The notes: generated by a model from the sequence alone, not told the origin. Counted from the first letter of the stretch, positions 35,175 to 47,493 are shown. The stretch: DNA of 64,000 nucleotides from Adenanthera pavonina (GCA_026686845.1 JAIVEN010000018.1:14355001-14419000), one strand, 5' to 3'. Made by a program: numbers and translations.

Positions 35175-36175
35175 GTTATACTTATGAAATTCTCTTTTTA
35201 GAGTTTTAAATCTTACAAATCAATTCTAACTTCAGCATCGGAGAGTGTTTAATTTAAGTTGCAGGTGCTCATCACAAGACTGAACTGCTATATTCTTGAA
35301 GATTTGAGCATATCAAAATGGAACAACCAGAAAGTGAAGTAAACAACGAAAAACCTATGTTCTGGATCCATTCTGTAAGTTCGTAATGATGATGCTTATA
35401 TTTGAAATGCTGTTAAATGTATGTTGTTTCATAAAACTGTGTTTTTATACTGGTCAACGTGGTCAACATTTGAATTTTAAGTGACCATGACCAACAGACG
35501 AACTTCGACCTGTTACACTTTGGAACAGTTCTCACTGATGCCTCGAAATTCGTCTGTTGAATATGGAAGTTCGAATTTTCAAGAACAAAATTTTCAAAGA
35601 TATGGTTGTCCATCACTGTTATACGAATTATCACTTCTTGACATACGAATGTTGGACAACCTTTACAAAAGATGAAAAATTTGAATTTACAGTTCAAAAT
35701 TCGTCTGTTGAATCATGTTCTTCATGATGAATGCTTGAAAGATGATGCTCTGCATACTTAATTCGTCTATTGGTTGTGGTTTTGATTGTTGATGCTGTTC
35801 TCACTTTAACATTCGAACTTTGTTGAAACAAAATTCATCTGTTGTGCGAGTACTGCTTGTTTCAAGTCACTGTCAGACGAACTTTCAGATGAAAATTTGT
35901 CTGTCAGTAAGCCTTGCTGAACGGTTTAACTTGTAACTGCCCGAAGTTCGAATTTGGACCCCTCAAAATTCGTCTGTCAGACGGTTACATACGTTAAATC
36001 CGACGGTTCTCCAGAGAACAGACGCAACCCTATTTGTAACCTCTCTAAGTCTGTTCTGATTCTCTCTTCAATCCTCTTAACTCCTGTCCAAAAACCGTCA
36101 TTCTTCATCGTTTAAACTTCCAATCGCATCCCATAAACCTATCCTTAACCACATTCTGCATCATTCAACCGAGAA
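35175..36175 (+). other. Second pol/env spacer of B
   Basis: Non-coding. CAGCATCGGAGAGTG, then AGTTGCAG ending at 35263, then GTAAGT at 35375-35380, again 111 nt between acceptor-like and donor-like sites. Module repeats and a pyrimidine-rich tract precede the env-like ATG at 36176. Confidence 0.6.
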
Positions 36176-38377
36176 ATGGCAAGAGTCAAAATTCCTGGAA
36201 CAGGAAAAGCTGTGACTCGTCCAAAGAGGAATGTCAAATCTCAATATGCTACAAAGGAAGGAGAGAAATCTAAGAGAAAGGCCGAACCCAGTAAAGCTAC
36301 TCCGTCTAAACGCCAGAAATCTTCATCCAAAGCGGAATCTCAGAAAACTGGACCCTCCTCTTTAAAAAGTGCTGAACCTTCTATCCCTGCTGCTGCCTCT
36401 TCTGCATCTTCCAGTACTGAATCTGGAGAGTTCGAATTGACTACACTACCACTGTGGAGCACTCCTGAGATTCAAGAAGAGTACATTACCAAGTTTTCCC
36501 ACAAAAAGGTAATTAAGCCTCACTGTGTAAATATGGAACAATTTCTGATATCCAACAACTTTGATGCTGCAATATGGTTGATAAAATATAGAAATCTGTT
36601 GGAAATTGCTGAAAAATATGATGATGAGGTAGTGAAGACTTGGTATGCCTCTCTTAAATATAACAGCAAGAAAAGGAAATGGGAGGTCACCTTGAGATCA
36701 AGGACCATTTGGCCTGCTGATGAAACTTTCAATGAGGTGTTGGAAATTCCAAGTCAAGATGGGCTAAAAGTTGACATCACAGCCTCTGGTTATATGGATG
36801 AGGCTAGCACAGCTGACGAAGAAGGTGAGCCCTTCCTATATTACAAGGATAGCACTACCTTGGACACCTTGTTCAGAAGAAGGGAGAATAGGCCCACAAT
36901 AAATCTGTTGAAGCCCACAGATCTAAGTGTACAAGTAAGGATTCTGCACTACCTTGTGTCTAGGATCATTTTCAATAAAGGTGGAAGTTTCAATTTGATA
37001 ACAAGGGCAGAGGCTCATGTAATGACTGCCATCATACGTGGGAAGCTGATCAATATGGGTCATATCATTCTCCATCAAATGATAAAAGCAAGAGATCAGA
37101 GGAAGGATTCCACACTCCCCTATGCAGCAATTATTTCAAGAATCCTGCAGCATGCTAGGATTCAGCACATTGAAAAGGGGAAAGGAAAACTCACTGAGGC
37201 ATTCAAAGAGGAAGAACTGCAAAGAATGGGGATTGAAAAGGATGAAGGACATTGGGTTGGAAAGGGAGCAGGAAAATCTGAAGACTTGTTCTTTATTGCT
37301 GATGCTTCCCTCCAACAAGAAGGCACTTCTGAGGCCCCTAGCAGATCTGTACCTCAGCCTTCTCAGCCTATTCCATCTCCCTCCAGGCCTACTCACCCTC
37401 CTTCCACTCCCTCCTCACGGGTCAAGCCAACAAAGATCACTGAGTTGTTTGACAGTCTGTCAACACTCATTCTCAGCATTAGGGATGAGCAAAACACCAA
37501 ATTTGCTCATCTACAAGATCAGATCCATCAGTTGGCTGTGAATATGAAGGTGGTGGCTGATGCCTATGAAGAGATTAGAAATACAATTCCTACCACTTCA
37601 GCTCCACCTCAGCCTGGTATCCCTGAGCCTACTCTGTCTCCATCTCCTGTGCCTCCAAGTCCTTTTGAGCTGGATTCTCCTATCCCTGGTGTTGGTATGC
37701 AAGAGACTGAACCAATTGGCACGCCAAAGGCCTCCAGCAATGAGGTAAGTCCTGGTCCACCCTTAGACTATGGCATGGAGGAAGAGGGTCTGCAGGAAAC
37801 AAGCCCAATTGAGCAGAGTGAAGCAGTTGCTCAGGACTCTATCCTTTCCACCCAAGAGTCTGAGCAAGTTGAGTAGCTAGTAGCATCCATTTCTGCTTCA
37901 CCATTTCTGCAAGCTGCACTCAATGAGGAAAGGAGCATTGTGCCTGTTATTGACTTTGCTGCTATTGCTCACAATGCCCTTCTGCTAGCTCAAAGGAGAA
38001 GGCTTGAAGAAATGTTTCTTCCTCCTGAACCAGTCTCTCCTTCTCTTGCTGCTTATGGGCTGTCAGAAGAACAGAGAGCTCGGCTAGCTCTATCCAGACA
38101 GGAAATGCAAGAGCTGCTTGTGGTTTCTGATGATGATGAAGATTCTAGTCCTGAGACTGCTGAGCCTCCTGCACCAGTTCAGCCTGATATTCCCTTTGCT
38201 CCTGTGCCACTTCGTGCTATTCCTGTCTCTCAGATTCCTCCTCCAGCTGATTTTGTTGGCCTTCCTGATGATGCCAAAAAGGGGGAGAAGTCTGGGCAAA
38301 CTGGAAAGCCTTCTGCTGAGCAATCTGGGAAAGGGAAAGGGAAATACTACAAGAAGACCAAGTCCAAGAAGAAATAA
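36176..38377 (+). pseudogene. Env-like ORF, second copy in B, one nonsense codon
   Basis: Same layout as the copy at 28276: basic N-terminus, conserved central domain (about 36470-37170), Pro/Ser-rich and helical parts, and a basic lysine-rich C-terminus ending at 38377. The only break is TAG at 37874-37876, where the copy at 28276 has a Gln codon, a C-to-T type change; reading continues in the same frame. The DDAKKGEK codons at about 38270-38293 contain the polypurine copy AAAAAGGGGGAGAA (38276-38289). Confidence 0.88.
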
Positions 38378-38570
38378 TTGTAGAATTGCTTAGAAATTAG
38401 GCTTGAGTCCTCTTGTTGCATTTTGTGTTGTTTTGTATTTTGTGTTTGAACCTTGATTAATATGTTTCTGTACAAGCAACTCTTGATTAAATGAATGGAT
38501 CTCTTTGTTGCAATATTTTTTGCCTTAAATCACTTCACTTAATCTGTTGATTTAATATCTTATGCATATG

Positions 38571-38650
38571 TTGAGGGGGAGCTTGTGAAAGCAAACCCAA
38601 GTGCTAATCCAGTTTGTGAGTTGTTTTGTCATCATCAAAAAGGGGGAGAA
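38571..38650 (+). promoter_or_regulatory. Polypurine tracts before LTR3
   Basis: TTGAGGGGGAGCTT (38571-38584) and AAAAAGGGGGAGAA (38637-38650). The latter abuts LTR3 at 38651 and should prime plus-strand DNA. Confidence 0.82.
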
Positions 38651-40371
38651 TGTTGAAACAAGAGTTTTGATGATTCTAAACCAACACTCAAAAGCTTGGA
38701 TTGAAGATATCAAAGGAGATCAAAGCTATCTCAAGTGAAGATTTTATGAGTATTTGCTGGTAGATTTTTTGTAAAGTCTTAGTTCTTGATATGATTGGGT
38801 AAAAAATTTTGATTTGAAGAAAAGATACTTTTAAACTTTGATTTTATGTTAAATCTTGAAATATTTGGAAAACACCCACAAACAGACGAAGGTTGAAAGT
38901 TCAAACTAAACTGTCAAGTTGGAAATTCGAACTTTGCCTTAGGACATTCGAATTTCGAGATTAAACTGAACAAGTCTGAAGAGATGTCTCTCTGTCAGAC
39001 GAATTTTGGTTTTTCAAAATTTGAATTTTCATCTAGTTTGAAAGAAGCTTTTTTGGACAGACGAACTTTACAGTTTCAAAATTCGAATTTCAGACAAAAT
39101 GCAATTTGTGAAAACCAAAGAAATTCGTCTGAAGCTATGTTAAAGTTCATCTGAAATTAAGAAGAAATTGAGTTTGAAAAATGCTCTCTGACAGACGAAA
39201 TTTGACTTTGCAATATTCGAATTTTCATATAAGTCTGAAAGAAGCTTTTTGGACAGACGAACTTTACAGTTTCAAAATTCGAATTTCAGACAAAATGCAA
39301 TTTGAGAAAACCAAAGAAATTCGTCTGAAACTATGATAGAGTTCATCTGAAATCAAAAGGAAATTAAGTCTCAAAATTGATCTCTGACAGACGAATTTCA
39401 CTACGTCAAAATTCGAATTTCGAAGAAAGTGAACTACTGTGCCTCTTTGAACGTTCAATGGACAGACGAATTTTGGGCATCCAAAATTCGAATTTCGAGG
39501 GTACTGTAGAAAATTGAAAACACTGTTCACGATTTACAGAAAAACTTTCTTCTTGAAAATTCGTATGTCACATTAAAAAAATACTTCATAAGCTTCAAAA
39601 TTCGAATTTCACTCTATGGACAGACGAACTTCGTATTTTAACGTTGGAAGCTTTGACCTTCGGTTCCTTCGAAATTCGTCTGTTGACCAACCAAAATTCA
39701 AATTTCAGTATGTCAGAAACATTAAATGCGGTTGGTAAACGGATAGTTTTTCAGAATAACCGTTGGATAACTTCCCCAACGGATAGATTTAGTCTCTAAC
39801 GGATATTTGAGACCTAAATCTATAAATACAACATCATTTGAAGTTGTGGGTAACGAATCAAACTTATTAATACCGAATTTCTGCTGAATCTTCTTCTCAA
39901 AAAGTTTTACCCTCTCAACTTCATTATTTGTACTTAAACTTTCATATCTACTCTTTTCAAGAGAGTTACTTCATTGTAATCAATCTACTCTTCATCTGGG
40001 AGATAGATTTACTTGTGAGGGGTATTCACAAGGGGATTGGGAAGCACTTAGTGTAAGTGCTTGGAGAGTTTCAGAGAGCTCAGAAACAGAGCATACTCGT
40101 GTATTGTGGCCTTAGCAAGAAGCCCGTTGAAATTCTTGCTGTATAGTGGACAAATCTCAAGAGGTGTCTTGGGGACTGGATGTAGGTCAAGTGGATAGAC
40201 CGAACCAGAATAAATCATTGAGTTTTCTTCTCCTTATCTCTACTTTTCAGCTTGCTCTGTTTTACACGTTCTTTTCACTATACTGTGATATCTTCACTTA
40301 CTTCACTTTGTGCAGAAAAAGTTCAATCTTCCCAATTCACCCCCCGTCTTGGGAAGTCAGCCTTGCTAACA
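38651..40371 (+). repeat. LTR3 of composite B (3' LTR, 1721 bp)
   Basis: Starts TGTTGAAACAAG and ends CTTGCTAACA, followed by the target duplication GATAG. It is nearly identical to LTR1 over its length, so the two form the original LTR pair. It has a perfect inverted MSA-type site (TAACCGTTGGA at 39757-39767), two more AACGG sites (39778, 39798) and TATAAATA at 39821-39828. Confidence 0.92.
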
Positions 40372-40376
40372 GATAG

Positions 40377-40626
40377 CAATACATGAGGTTGATCTAACTT
40401 GGTATAATTTTGGGGTGCAAGTACGTATACAACCTCCCGTGGAAAGGCTTGACTAAGGAGAATCTGATACATTTGGAAGCACACATTAGGAGGGTTATGG
40501 CTATTGAAGAGCTACAGGAGGATAGATGATTGGTTCATAGTTTTGGACATGTGCATATTATCCTTAATACATATTTGTCGCTCATAAAGGGTGTTTGGAT
40601 ATCGAGACTTGATCGTTCATTCAAAA
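40377..40626 (+). pseudogene. LINE ORF1-type DUF4283 fragment, piece 2 of 3
   Basis: Continues piece 1 across element B. EVDLTWYNFGVQVR near 40391-40430 has the usual pattern of the second half of DUF4283, followed by an IEELQEDR and IKGVW region in shifted frames. Stops and frameshifts are present. It ends at CAAAA (40622-40626), the target duplication of element C. Confidence 0.5.
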
Positions 40627-41037
40627 TGTTAGATATGCTGGCTTCGCAAGAGGGGGGTGAATTGGGAAGATTAAAATTTTCTGCAAAATGTCAATAAAGT
40701 GAAGAAAGCAAAGATGATAGTAAAACAAAGTATAAGTGAATGACAAGTAAAAGTGGTAATAGAGAAGGGAAGACACAGATGTTTATCCTAGTTCGGTCTC
40801 TCAATCTTGACCTACGTCCAGTCCTCAAGGCACCACTTGAGATTTTCCACTATCTTGCAAGAATTCAGTGGGCTTCTTGCAAATGCCACAGTACAGCTAT
40901 GATACTCTATTTTTAGAGCTCATACTTTCTCTCTTTGCACTCTAGCTAAGTTCTTCCCCAATCCCTTGTGATATCCCCTCACAAGAAAATCTTTCTTCCA
41001 GATGAAGATAAGATTGTTTACAATGGATAAACTCTCT
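40627..41037 (-). repeat. 3' LTR remnant of element C
   Basis: Only the 3'-terminal part of the LTR is left; it matches 45830-46240. The terminus TGTTAG (reverse complement CTAACA) is at 40627. The inner end runs into RNase H sequence with a few shared bases (AAAGAG). Confidence 0.88.
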
Positions 41038-43978
41038 TTGTGATGTTAATGACACTTTGGTTGTTACACATTATTGGTATTTCCTTCATCTCAATCTCCA
41101 GATCTTCAAACTGCTGTTTCATCCAGATGACTTGGGCACAACAGCTTCTAGCAGCAACATATTCAGCTTCTGCCGTGGATAAGGCCACACTGTTTTGCTT
41201 CTTGCTAAATCATGAGACCAAGGATCCTCCAATAAACTGACATGTTCCACTTGTGCTTTTTCTGTCAGTTTTGGATCCTACAAAATCAGCATTAGTGTAT
41301 CCTTTGAGATCTTCTCTATTGTCTTTTGGATACCAAAACCCATTTGTGATGTTCTAATAAGATATCTGAAGATACGCTTTACAGCAGTTGCATGGGTTTC
41401 TTTGGGACATGACTGGAACCTTGCACACATACAGACACTGAACATGATGTGAGATCTGCTGGCAGTTAGGTATAGTAGAGATCCAATCATTCTTCTATAC
41501 TGAGTTATGTCAAACATTTTTCCTCCTTCATCCATATCAAGCTTGGTTGCAGTAGCCATAGGTGTTCCCATTGGCTTAGCGTTTTCCATGCCAAACTTTT
41601 TTAGCAATTCCTTCAGATACTTGGATTGATTGAGAAAGATACCATCATCACATTGCTTAATTTGCAATCCAAGGAAGAAGTTAAGCTCACCCATCATTGA
41701 CATTTCAAACTCACCTTACATTAACTTAGAGAAATTCTTGCAAAAAGATTCATTAGTAGCACCAAATATAATATCATCAACATAAATTTGAACAATAAGT
41801 AAATCTTTATTTTCTTTCTTAGTGAACAAAGTAGTATCTACTTTTTCTCTGTTAAACCTCTTTTCAGTTAGAAAATTATTTAACCTTTCATACCATGCTC
41901 TAAGGGCTTGCTTTAAATCGTAAAGGGCTTTCTTCAGTTTATAAACATGGTTTGATTTTGTAGAGTCCTCAAAGCCTGGAGGTTGGTCTACATAAACTTC
42001 TTCCATGATATATCCATTAAGAAAAGCACTCTTTACATCCATTTGATATAACATTATATTCTTCATGCATGTATATGCTAATAGAATTCTAATTGCTTCT
42101 AATCTAGCCACTGGAGCAAAGGTTTATTCAAAATCAATACCTTCTTCTTGATTATATCATTTAGCAACCAGTCTAGCTTTATTTCTGATTATTAATCTAA
42201 ATTCATCAAGTTTATTTCTAAAAACCCATTTAGTGCCAATGATAGGATGATTTTTTGGGTCTAGGCACTAAATCCCAAACCTGATTTCTTTTAAATTGAT
42301 TCAATTCATCTTCCATAGCTAAAGTCCAGTATTCATCAGTTAAGGCTTCTTCAGTACATTTAGGTTCAATTTGAGAAATGAAAGTACAGTTTATCATCTG
42401 ATTTCTTAATTGTTTTCTGGTTTTAACTTTCTCTTGAACATCCCTAATTACTTGATCAACAGGATGATTCCTTTGATATCTCCAAGCTCTAGGGAGTTCT
42501 TGAGATCTTTCATCATTATTCTCATCCTCAAAATCTTTCTCCTAAATATCGTCCTCTATGTTAATAGATTCAGATATTTTTGGAGGTTCAATTTTATCTT
42601 CTTCAGAAAGATCTAAGTTCTTAAAATTTGAAATAAGATCATCTTCATAGGTGACATGCTTAGAAACAATTTCATTTTCAATAAACACTACATGCACAGA
42701 TTCTTCTACTAATTTAGACTTTTTATTAAAAACTCTATATACTTTACTCCTACTAGAATAGCCCAGAAATATACCTTCATCAGATTTGGTATCAAACTTA
42801 CCCAAATTCTCATTTCCATTGTTGTGGATGAAGAACTTACAGCTGAATACATGTAGATGTGAGAGGTTTGGCTTTCTTCCTTTGTACAACTCATAAGGAG
42901 TCTTCCCAAGAATTGGTCTAATGTAGCCTCTGTTTATGATGTAACTTGCTGTGTTTACTGCATCAACCCAGAATACTTGAGAGAGTTCCTTTTCATTCAA
43001 AATTGCTCTTGCCATCTCTCCAATTGTTCTGTTCTTCCTTTCCACCACTCTATTTTGTTGAGGAGTTCTTGGAGCTAAGAAGTTGTGATCAATTCCATGC
43101 TCATCACAATACCCCAGGAAGTATGAATTTTCAAACTCTCCTCCATGATCAGACCTAATAGGCATAATAGAAATACCTTTCTCATTTTGCGCTTTCTTAG
43201 CTAAGGTTACAAATGTATCAAACATATCACTTTTAGAAGAAAGAAACAATGTCCAGGTAAATCTAGAGTAATCATCCATAATTACAAGAACATATAGATT
43301 TCCACCAATGCTCTTAACTCTAGATGGTCCTATCAGATCCATATGTAATAGTTGCAGAGGTCTAGATGTGGTGACTACGTTTTTAGATTTAAATGATGAT
43401 TTAGTTTGTTTTCCTCTTAGGCATGCATCACATTCTTTATCTTTTTCAAAAGAAATTTTTGGTAGGCCAGTGACTAACTCATTTTTAACCAGTTTTGATA
43501 GTTAATTCATGTTAACATGTGCTAAACTTCTATGCAACAACCACCTATCATTATCCTGACTAATCAAATAGATAGAATCTAAGGGAGGAAGTTTATCAAG
43601 ATCAATAGTATAACAATTACCATCCCTTTAAGCCTTGAGGATTACTTTGTGATCACTTTTTCAGTTGACCAGGCTGAACTTTGAGTCAAATAGTACCCAG
43701 TTTCCTTTGTCACATGTCTGACTCACACTTAGCAGATTGTGGTTGAGGCCAATTACAAACAGCACCTCTTCAATAGATGTTTCAGGATTCTTCCCCACAA
43801 TGTCAATGTCAGCTATTTTGCCATATTGATCACCTCCAAAGGTCACCTTTCCTCCTTTCTTATCTCTAAGGGTGATGAACTTCTCCTTATCACCAGTCAT
43901 ATGACTTGAGCAGGCACTGTCCATATACCATTTATTGCTCTTTCTAGCTTTAAGACAAACCTGTAAGACAAAGTTCAT
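41038..43978 (-). pseudogene. pol: Pol of element C, truncated in RNase H
   Basis: Starts with ATG at 43978 that overlaps the gag stop as ATGA, in the -1 frame. Protease DSACSSHMTGD (near 43925-43895), HHCC region, integrase (43342-42542), RT with YVDD near 41790 and RNase H follow. It breaks off at about 41038 in the DNQ..INITK part of RNase H. Stops at former Gln codons and elsewhere interrupt it, including TAG at 42544-42542, which element D shares (49629), and TAA near 43630 and 43503. RT has a frame break near 41716. Confidence 0.88.
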
Positions 43979-45774
43979 ATTTTCTTTTTAGGTACCCAAA
44001 TTTGCTTGGGTCCTTTTCTGTCAGTAGTATTTTCCCTAGATACAGATGTACCTTTGGGAATCCATTTAACCTTCCTGTCAAGTCCATTTTTCTTTGAAGC
44101 GCATGAAGTGAAAATATGTCCCTTTTTGTTACAGAAGTGACAGGTGGTAAAGGGAATGCTGGATTGAGATGCAGGAAGAAAGCAATGCAGATAATATTTT
44201 TGTTTTACATGCTTTGGTTGATCATAGGATTCAATATGTTGTGAAATATGATCTTTCTTTTTACTGCCACTAGCATGCACGAAATGTCTCATATACCAAT
44301 TTTGATTTTTCTTCCTAATCTTTTCTTTTACTGCACAAGGGTCATAGCCAAGTCCAGCCTTTCCCTGTGTTATTCTCTGACTTCCCATTAAAGCAAATAA
44401 TATATCTTTTCCTTTAGTAAGTCTAGACATGCTTTTCACCAGATAGTCATTGGTTTGCTTTAATTCAATGCATGATTTACAGCAAGCAGATTCAGCAATA
44501 TGCAGATAAATAGTTTCAGAGATGTTATGCTGAGATTCTAACTTGTTAATCTTTCTCTTAGCTTGTTTGAGTTCTTTAGTAGTCTTAATGAACTCATCAT
44601 GCATGTCATAAAATGCATCCAGTAATTCAGAATAGGAAGGTTCAGATTCATATACCTCATTTTCCTGATCACTGTTAGATGGGATTTCAGCTTCTTCATA
44701 TGCAAGTTCCATCAGACAGATATTGGCAATCTCATCTTCATCATCTTCTTCTTCATCTGAGCTGTTACCCCAGATTGATGAGATGTAAGCTCTTTTCTTC
44801 TTGCCTTTGTCTGCAGCTTTCTTTTCTTTCTCTTACTTCTTAAGGAATTGTGGACAATCCCATTTGATATGTCCCTGCTTCTTGCACTCGTAGCAAGTGA
44901 CAGGTTCTTTTCCTTCTCTCTTGCTATCTCGAGCTGCTCCTTTCTTGAAGGATTTCTTGTTTCTTTTCTTGTTGTAAAATCTTCCAAATTTTCTGACCAT
45001 CATAGCTAGAGTTTCTTCATCTAGCTCATCTCCATCGTCAGATTCTTCTTCTTTCTCCTCACCAGCTTTCAGAGCAAGACCCTTCTTCTTTCTGTCTTGT
45101 CTTCCCTCCTTGAGAGCCTTCATTTTTCCTTCATATTCTTCAAGGCTACCGAAGAAGGTTGTGACATATGCCATTGATTCTCCTCTGGCTTCCTCTATTG
45201 CTGTTACTTTGGGTTGACATTCCAGAGGAAGAGCTTTGAGGATCTTTCTATCCTTTTCTATCTGAGTGTACTCCTTGCCAAGACTTTTCAATTGATTCAC
45301 AATGAGGGTGAATCTCTTTTGCAATTCTTGGACACTCTCTCCTTCAACTATTCTGAAGCTCTCGTATTCTCCTATGCAGGAGTTCAATTTGTTTTCTCTA
45401 ACTCCAGTGGTTCCTTCATGAGCGATTTCAAGGGTGTCCCATATATCCTTGGCTGTGGAGCATTGTGAGACCCTGTAGAATTCATCTTGATTCAATGCAC
45501 TAACCAGGCAGTGTTTTGCTTTGAAGTTCAGCAAGACTCTTCTCCTATCTTCCTCATTCCATTCGGCCTCTGGCTTCTCTCTGTACTTCCCATCATCCTG
45601 CAATGTCATTGGGACAAAATCTCCCTTCTGGATGACAGACCATATGTCTAGATCAATGGACTGGAGATAGATTTGCATTCTCATCTTCCAGTATCTATAA
45701 TGCTCTCCACTGAAGCCAAGTGGTATATTTGTATTGTTTCTCTCTGGTAGTATACTGTCTCCAAAGCCAGCCAT
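43975..45774 (-). pseudogene. gag: Gag of element C, one nonsense codon
   Basis: Start is ATG 45774 (MAGFGDSILPERNN), matching the B start. Capsid-like N-terminal half, then CYECKKQGHIKWDC (about 44895-44850) and a second knuckle CHFCNKKGHIFTSC (about 44144-44100). TAA at 44835-44833 stands where B has a Gln codon; no frameshift is seen. The stop TGA at 43977-43975 overlaps the pol ATG. This is the clearest copy for comparing the Gag stop of B at 22819. Confidence 0.9.
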
Positions 45775-45815
45775 TGTTCTTCCTGGACTATTAAATTCTT
45801 TGTTTGGGAATCCAG

Positions 45816-45827
45816 GCTCTGATACCA
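45816..45827 (-). promoter_or_regulatory. Primer binding site of element C
   Basis: On the plus strand GCTCTGATACCA, the reverse complement of TGGTATCAGAGC, two bases from the LTR end at 45830. It fits initiator Met tRNA. Confidence 0.92.
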
Positions 45828-45829
45828 CT

Positions 45830-47488
45830 TGTTAGATATGTTGGCTTCCCAAGAGGGGGGTGAATTGGGAAGATTAAAATTTTCTGCAAAATGTCAATAA
45901 AGTGAAGAAAGCAAAGGTGACAGTAAAACAGAGTATAAGTGCAATGACAAGTAAAAGTAGTAATAGAGAAGGAAAGACACAGATGTTTATCCTAGTTCGG
46001 TCTCTCAATCTTGACCTACGTCCAGTCCTTAAGGCACAACTTGAGATTTTCCACTATCTTGCAAGAATTCAGTGGGCTTCTTGCAAATGACACAGTACAG
46101 CTATGATACTCTATTTTTAGAGCTCACACTTTCTCTCTTTGCACTCTAGCTAAGTGCTTCCCCAATCCCTTATGATATTCCCTCACAAGAAAATCTTTCT
46201 TCCAGATGAAGATAAATTGTTTACAATGGATAAACTCTCTTAATCAGAGTGTATATGAAAGTTGGAGTACAAAGAATGAAGTATGTGAGAGTAAGAGACT
46301 TTGAGTTGATAATTTGGCAGAGTTTCAGCATATACAAAGTTAAAATCATTTTCCACAACTTCAAATGATGTTATATTTATAGATTTAGGTCTTAACTATA
46401 TGTTAGAGACAAAATCTATCCATTGGAGAAGTTACCCAACGGTTACTCTAAAAAACTATCCGTTCACCAACCGCATTTAATGCTTCTGACATTCAAAGTT
46501 CGAATTTTGGTTAGTCAACAGACGAATTTCATAGAAACCGAAAGCTAAAGACTTTAACATTGAACATTCGATGTTCGTCTATCATGAAGCAAAGTTTGAA
46601 TTTTGATCTTTGAAAAATGTTTCTATGTTGGAACATACGAATTTTCAAGTTTAAAGTTCTTCTGGAAAGTATGAATAGTTGTTCTATTTTGCTACAGTGC
46701 CTTCGAAATTCAAATTTTGATACCCAAAATTCGTCTGTCAGTGGGCAGTTCAATAAGACACAATAGTTCATCTATTCAAAATTTGAATTATCAAAATGCA
46801 AAGTTCGTCTGTCAGAGTGGCCTCTTTTCAGACTTACTTCAAAGTTTGAATTTCTGAATACTATCATTCATATGTTAACATATCATCATAACAGAATCAC
46901 AAGCTTTGTTTCTGAAATTCAAATTTTCATGTTTAAAGTTCGTTTGTCAGTGAGCCATTTTGATGCTCTTTCCAAACACAGTTTTCAGATGAACTTTGAC
47001 ATATCCTCAGACGAATTTTTCATTTTTCATAAGTTGCATTTTGTCTGAAATTCGAATTTTCAAAAGCCAAAGTTCATCTGTCAGAGAAGGCTTTTTTCAG
47101 ACAAGATTCAAAATTTGAATTTCTGCAGTCAAAGTTCGCCTGTCAGAGAAGGCTCTTTTCAGACTAGTTCATTTTCAATACGAAATTCGAATTTTCAAAG
47201 CCAAAGTTTGAATTTTCAAAATAGCATATCAGTATAAACATTTCAAACTTTGTCTGTTAGTGGGTGTTTTTCAAATGTTCCATGGATTAACATAGAATCA
47301 TAGTTTTAAAATATCTTTTTGTCAATTCAAAGTCTTTTACTCAATTTAAACATGGCTGTAGATTCTACATCTATTATTGTGCTAGTTTTTCTTGAATTTC
47401 TCCTCTTGAGATCATTTGTGCACCTTTGATATCTTCTCTCCAAGCTCTAGAAAGTTGGTTTGGAATCATCAAAACACTTGATTTAACA
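45830..47488 (-). repeat. 5' LTR of element C (1659 bp)
   Basis: On the minus strand it starts TGTTAAATCAAG at 47488 and ends CTAACA at 45830. It has the same module array (TTCGTCTG/CAGACGAA, TTCGAA) and a TATA box at 46381-46374 on the minus strand. AACGG-type sites include CCAACGGTTA on the plus strand at 46437-46446. Next to it lies the duplication CAAAA. Confidence 0.9.
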
Positions 47489-47493
47489 CAAAA

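Larger units (their letters stand above)
20626..40371 (+). mobile_element. Composite sirevirus element B: LTR, gag, pol, env-like, LTR, part pol, env-like, LTR
   Basis: The whole 19.7 kb block is flanked by one 5-bp duplication, GATAG (20621-20625 and 40372-40376). LTR1 and LTR3 are of one subtype (TGTTGAAACAAG) and nearly identical apart from a 62-base gap. LTR2 in the middle is another subtype (TGTTGGATCAAG). After LTR2 there is no primer site and no gag: pol resumes exactly at the LTR terminus, at the position equal to about 24463 of the first pol. The simplest reading is that a second element inserted into the pol of the first, and that recombination between the two direct gag-pol copies then removed the inner 5' LTR. 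Confidence 0.85.
40627..47488 (-). mobile_element. Sirevirus element C, minus strand, internally deleted
   Basis: Flanked by the duplication CAAAA (40622-40626 and 47489-47493). Read on the minus strand it has a full 5' LTR (47488-45830), primer site, gag, and pol into RNase H. Sequence then jumps near 41038 into the last 410 bases of the 3' LTR. The end of pol, the spacer, the env-like gene, the polypurine tract and the LTR start are gone. It inserted into the DUF4283-type fragment. Confidence 0.9.
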
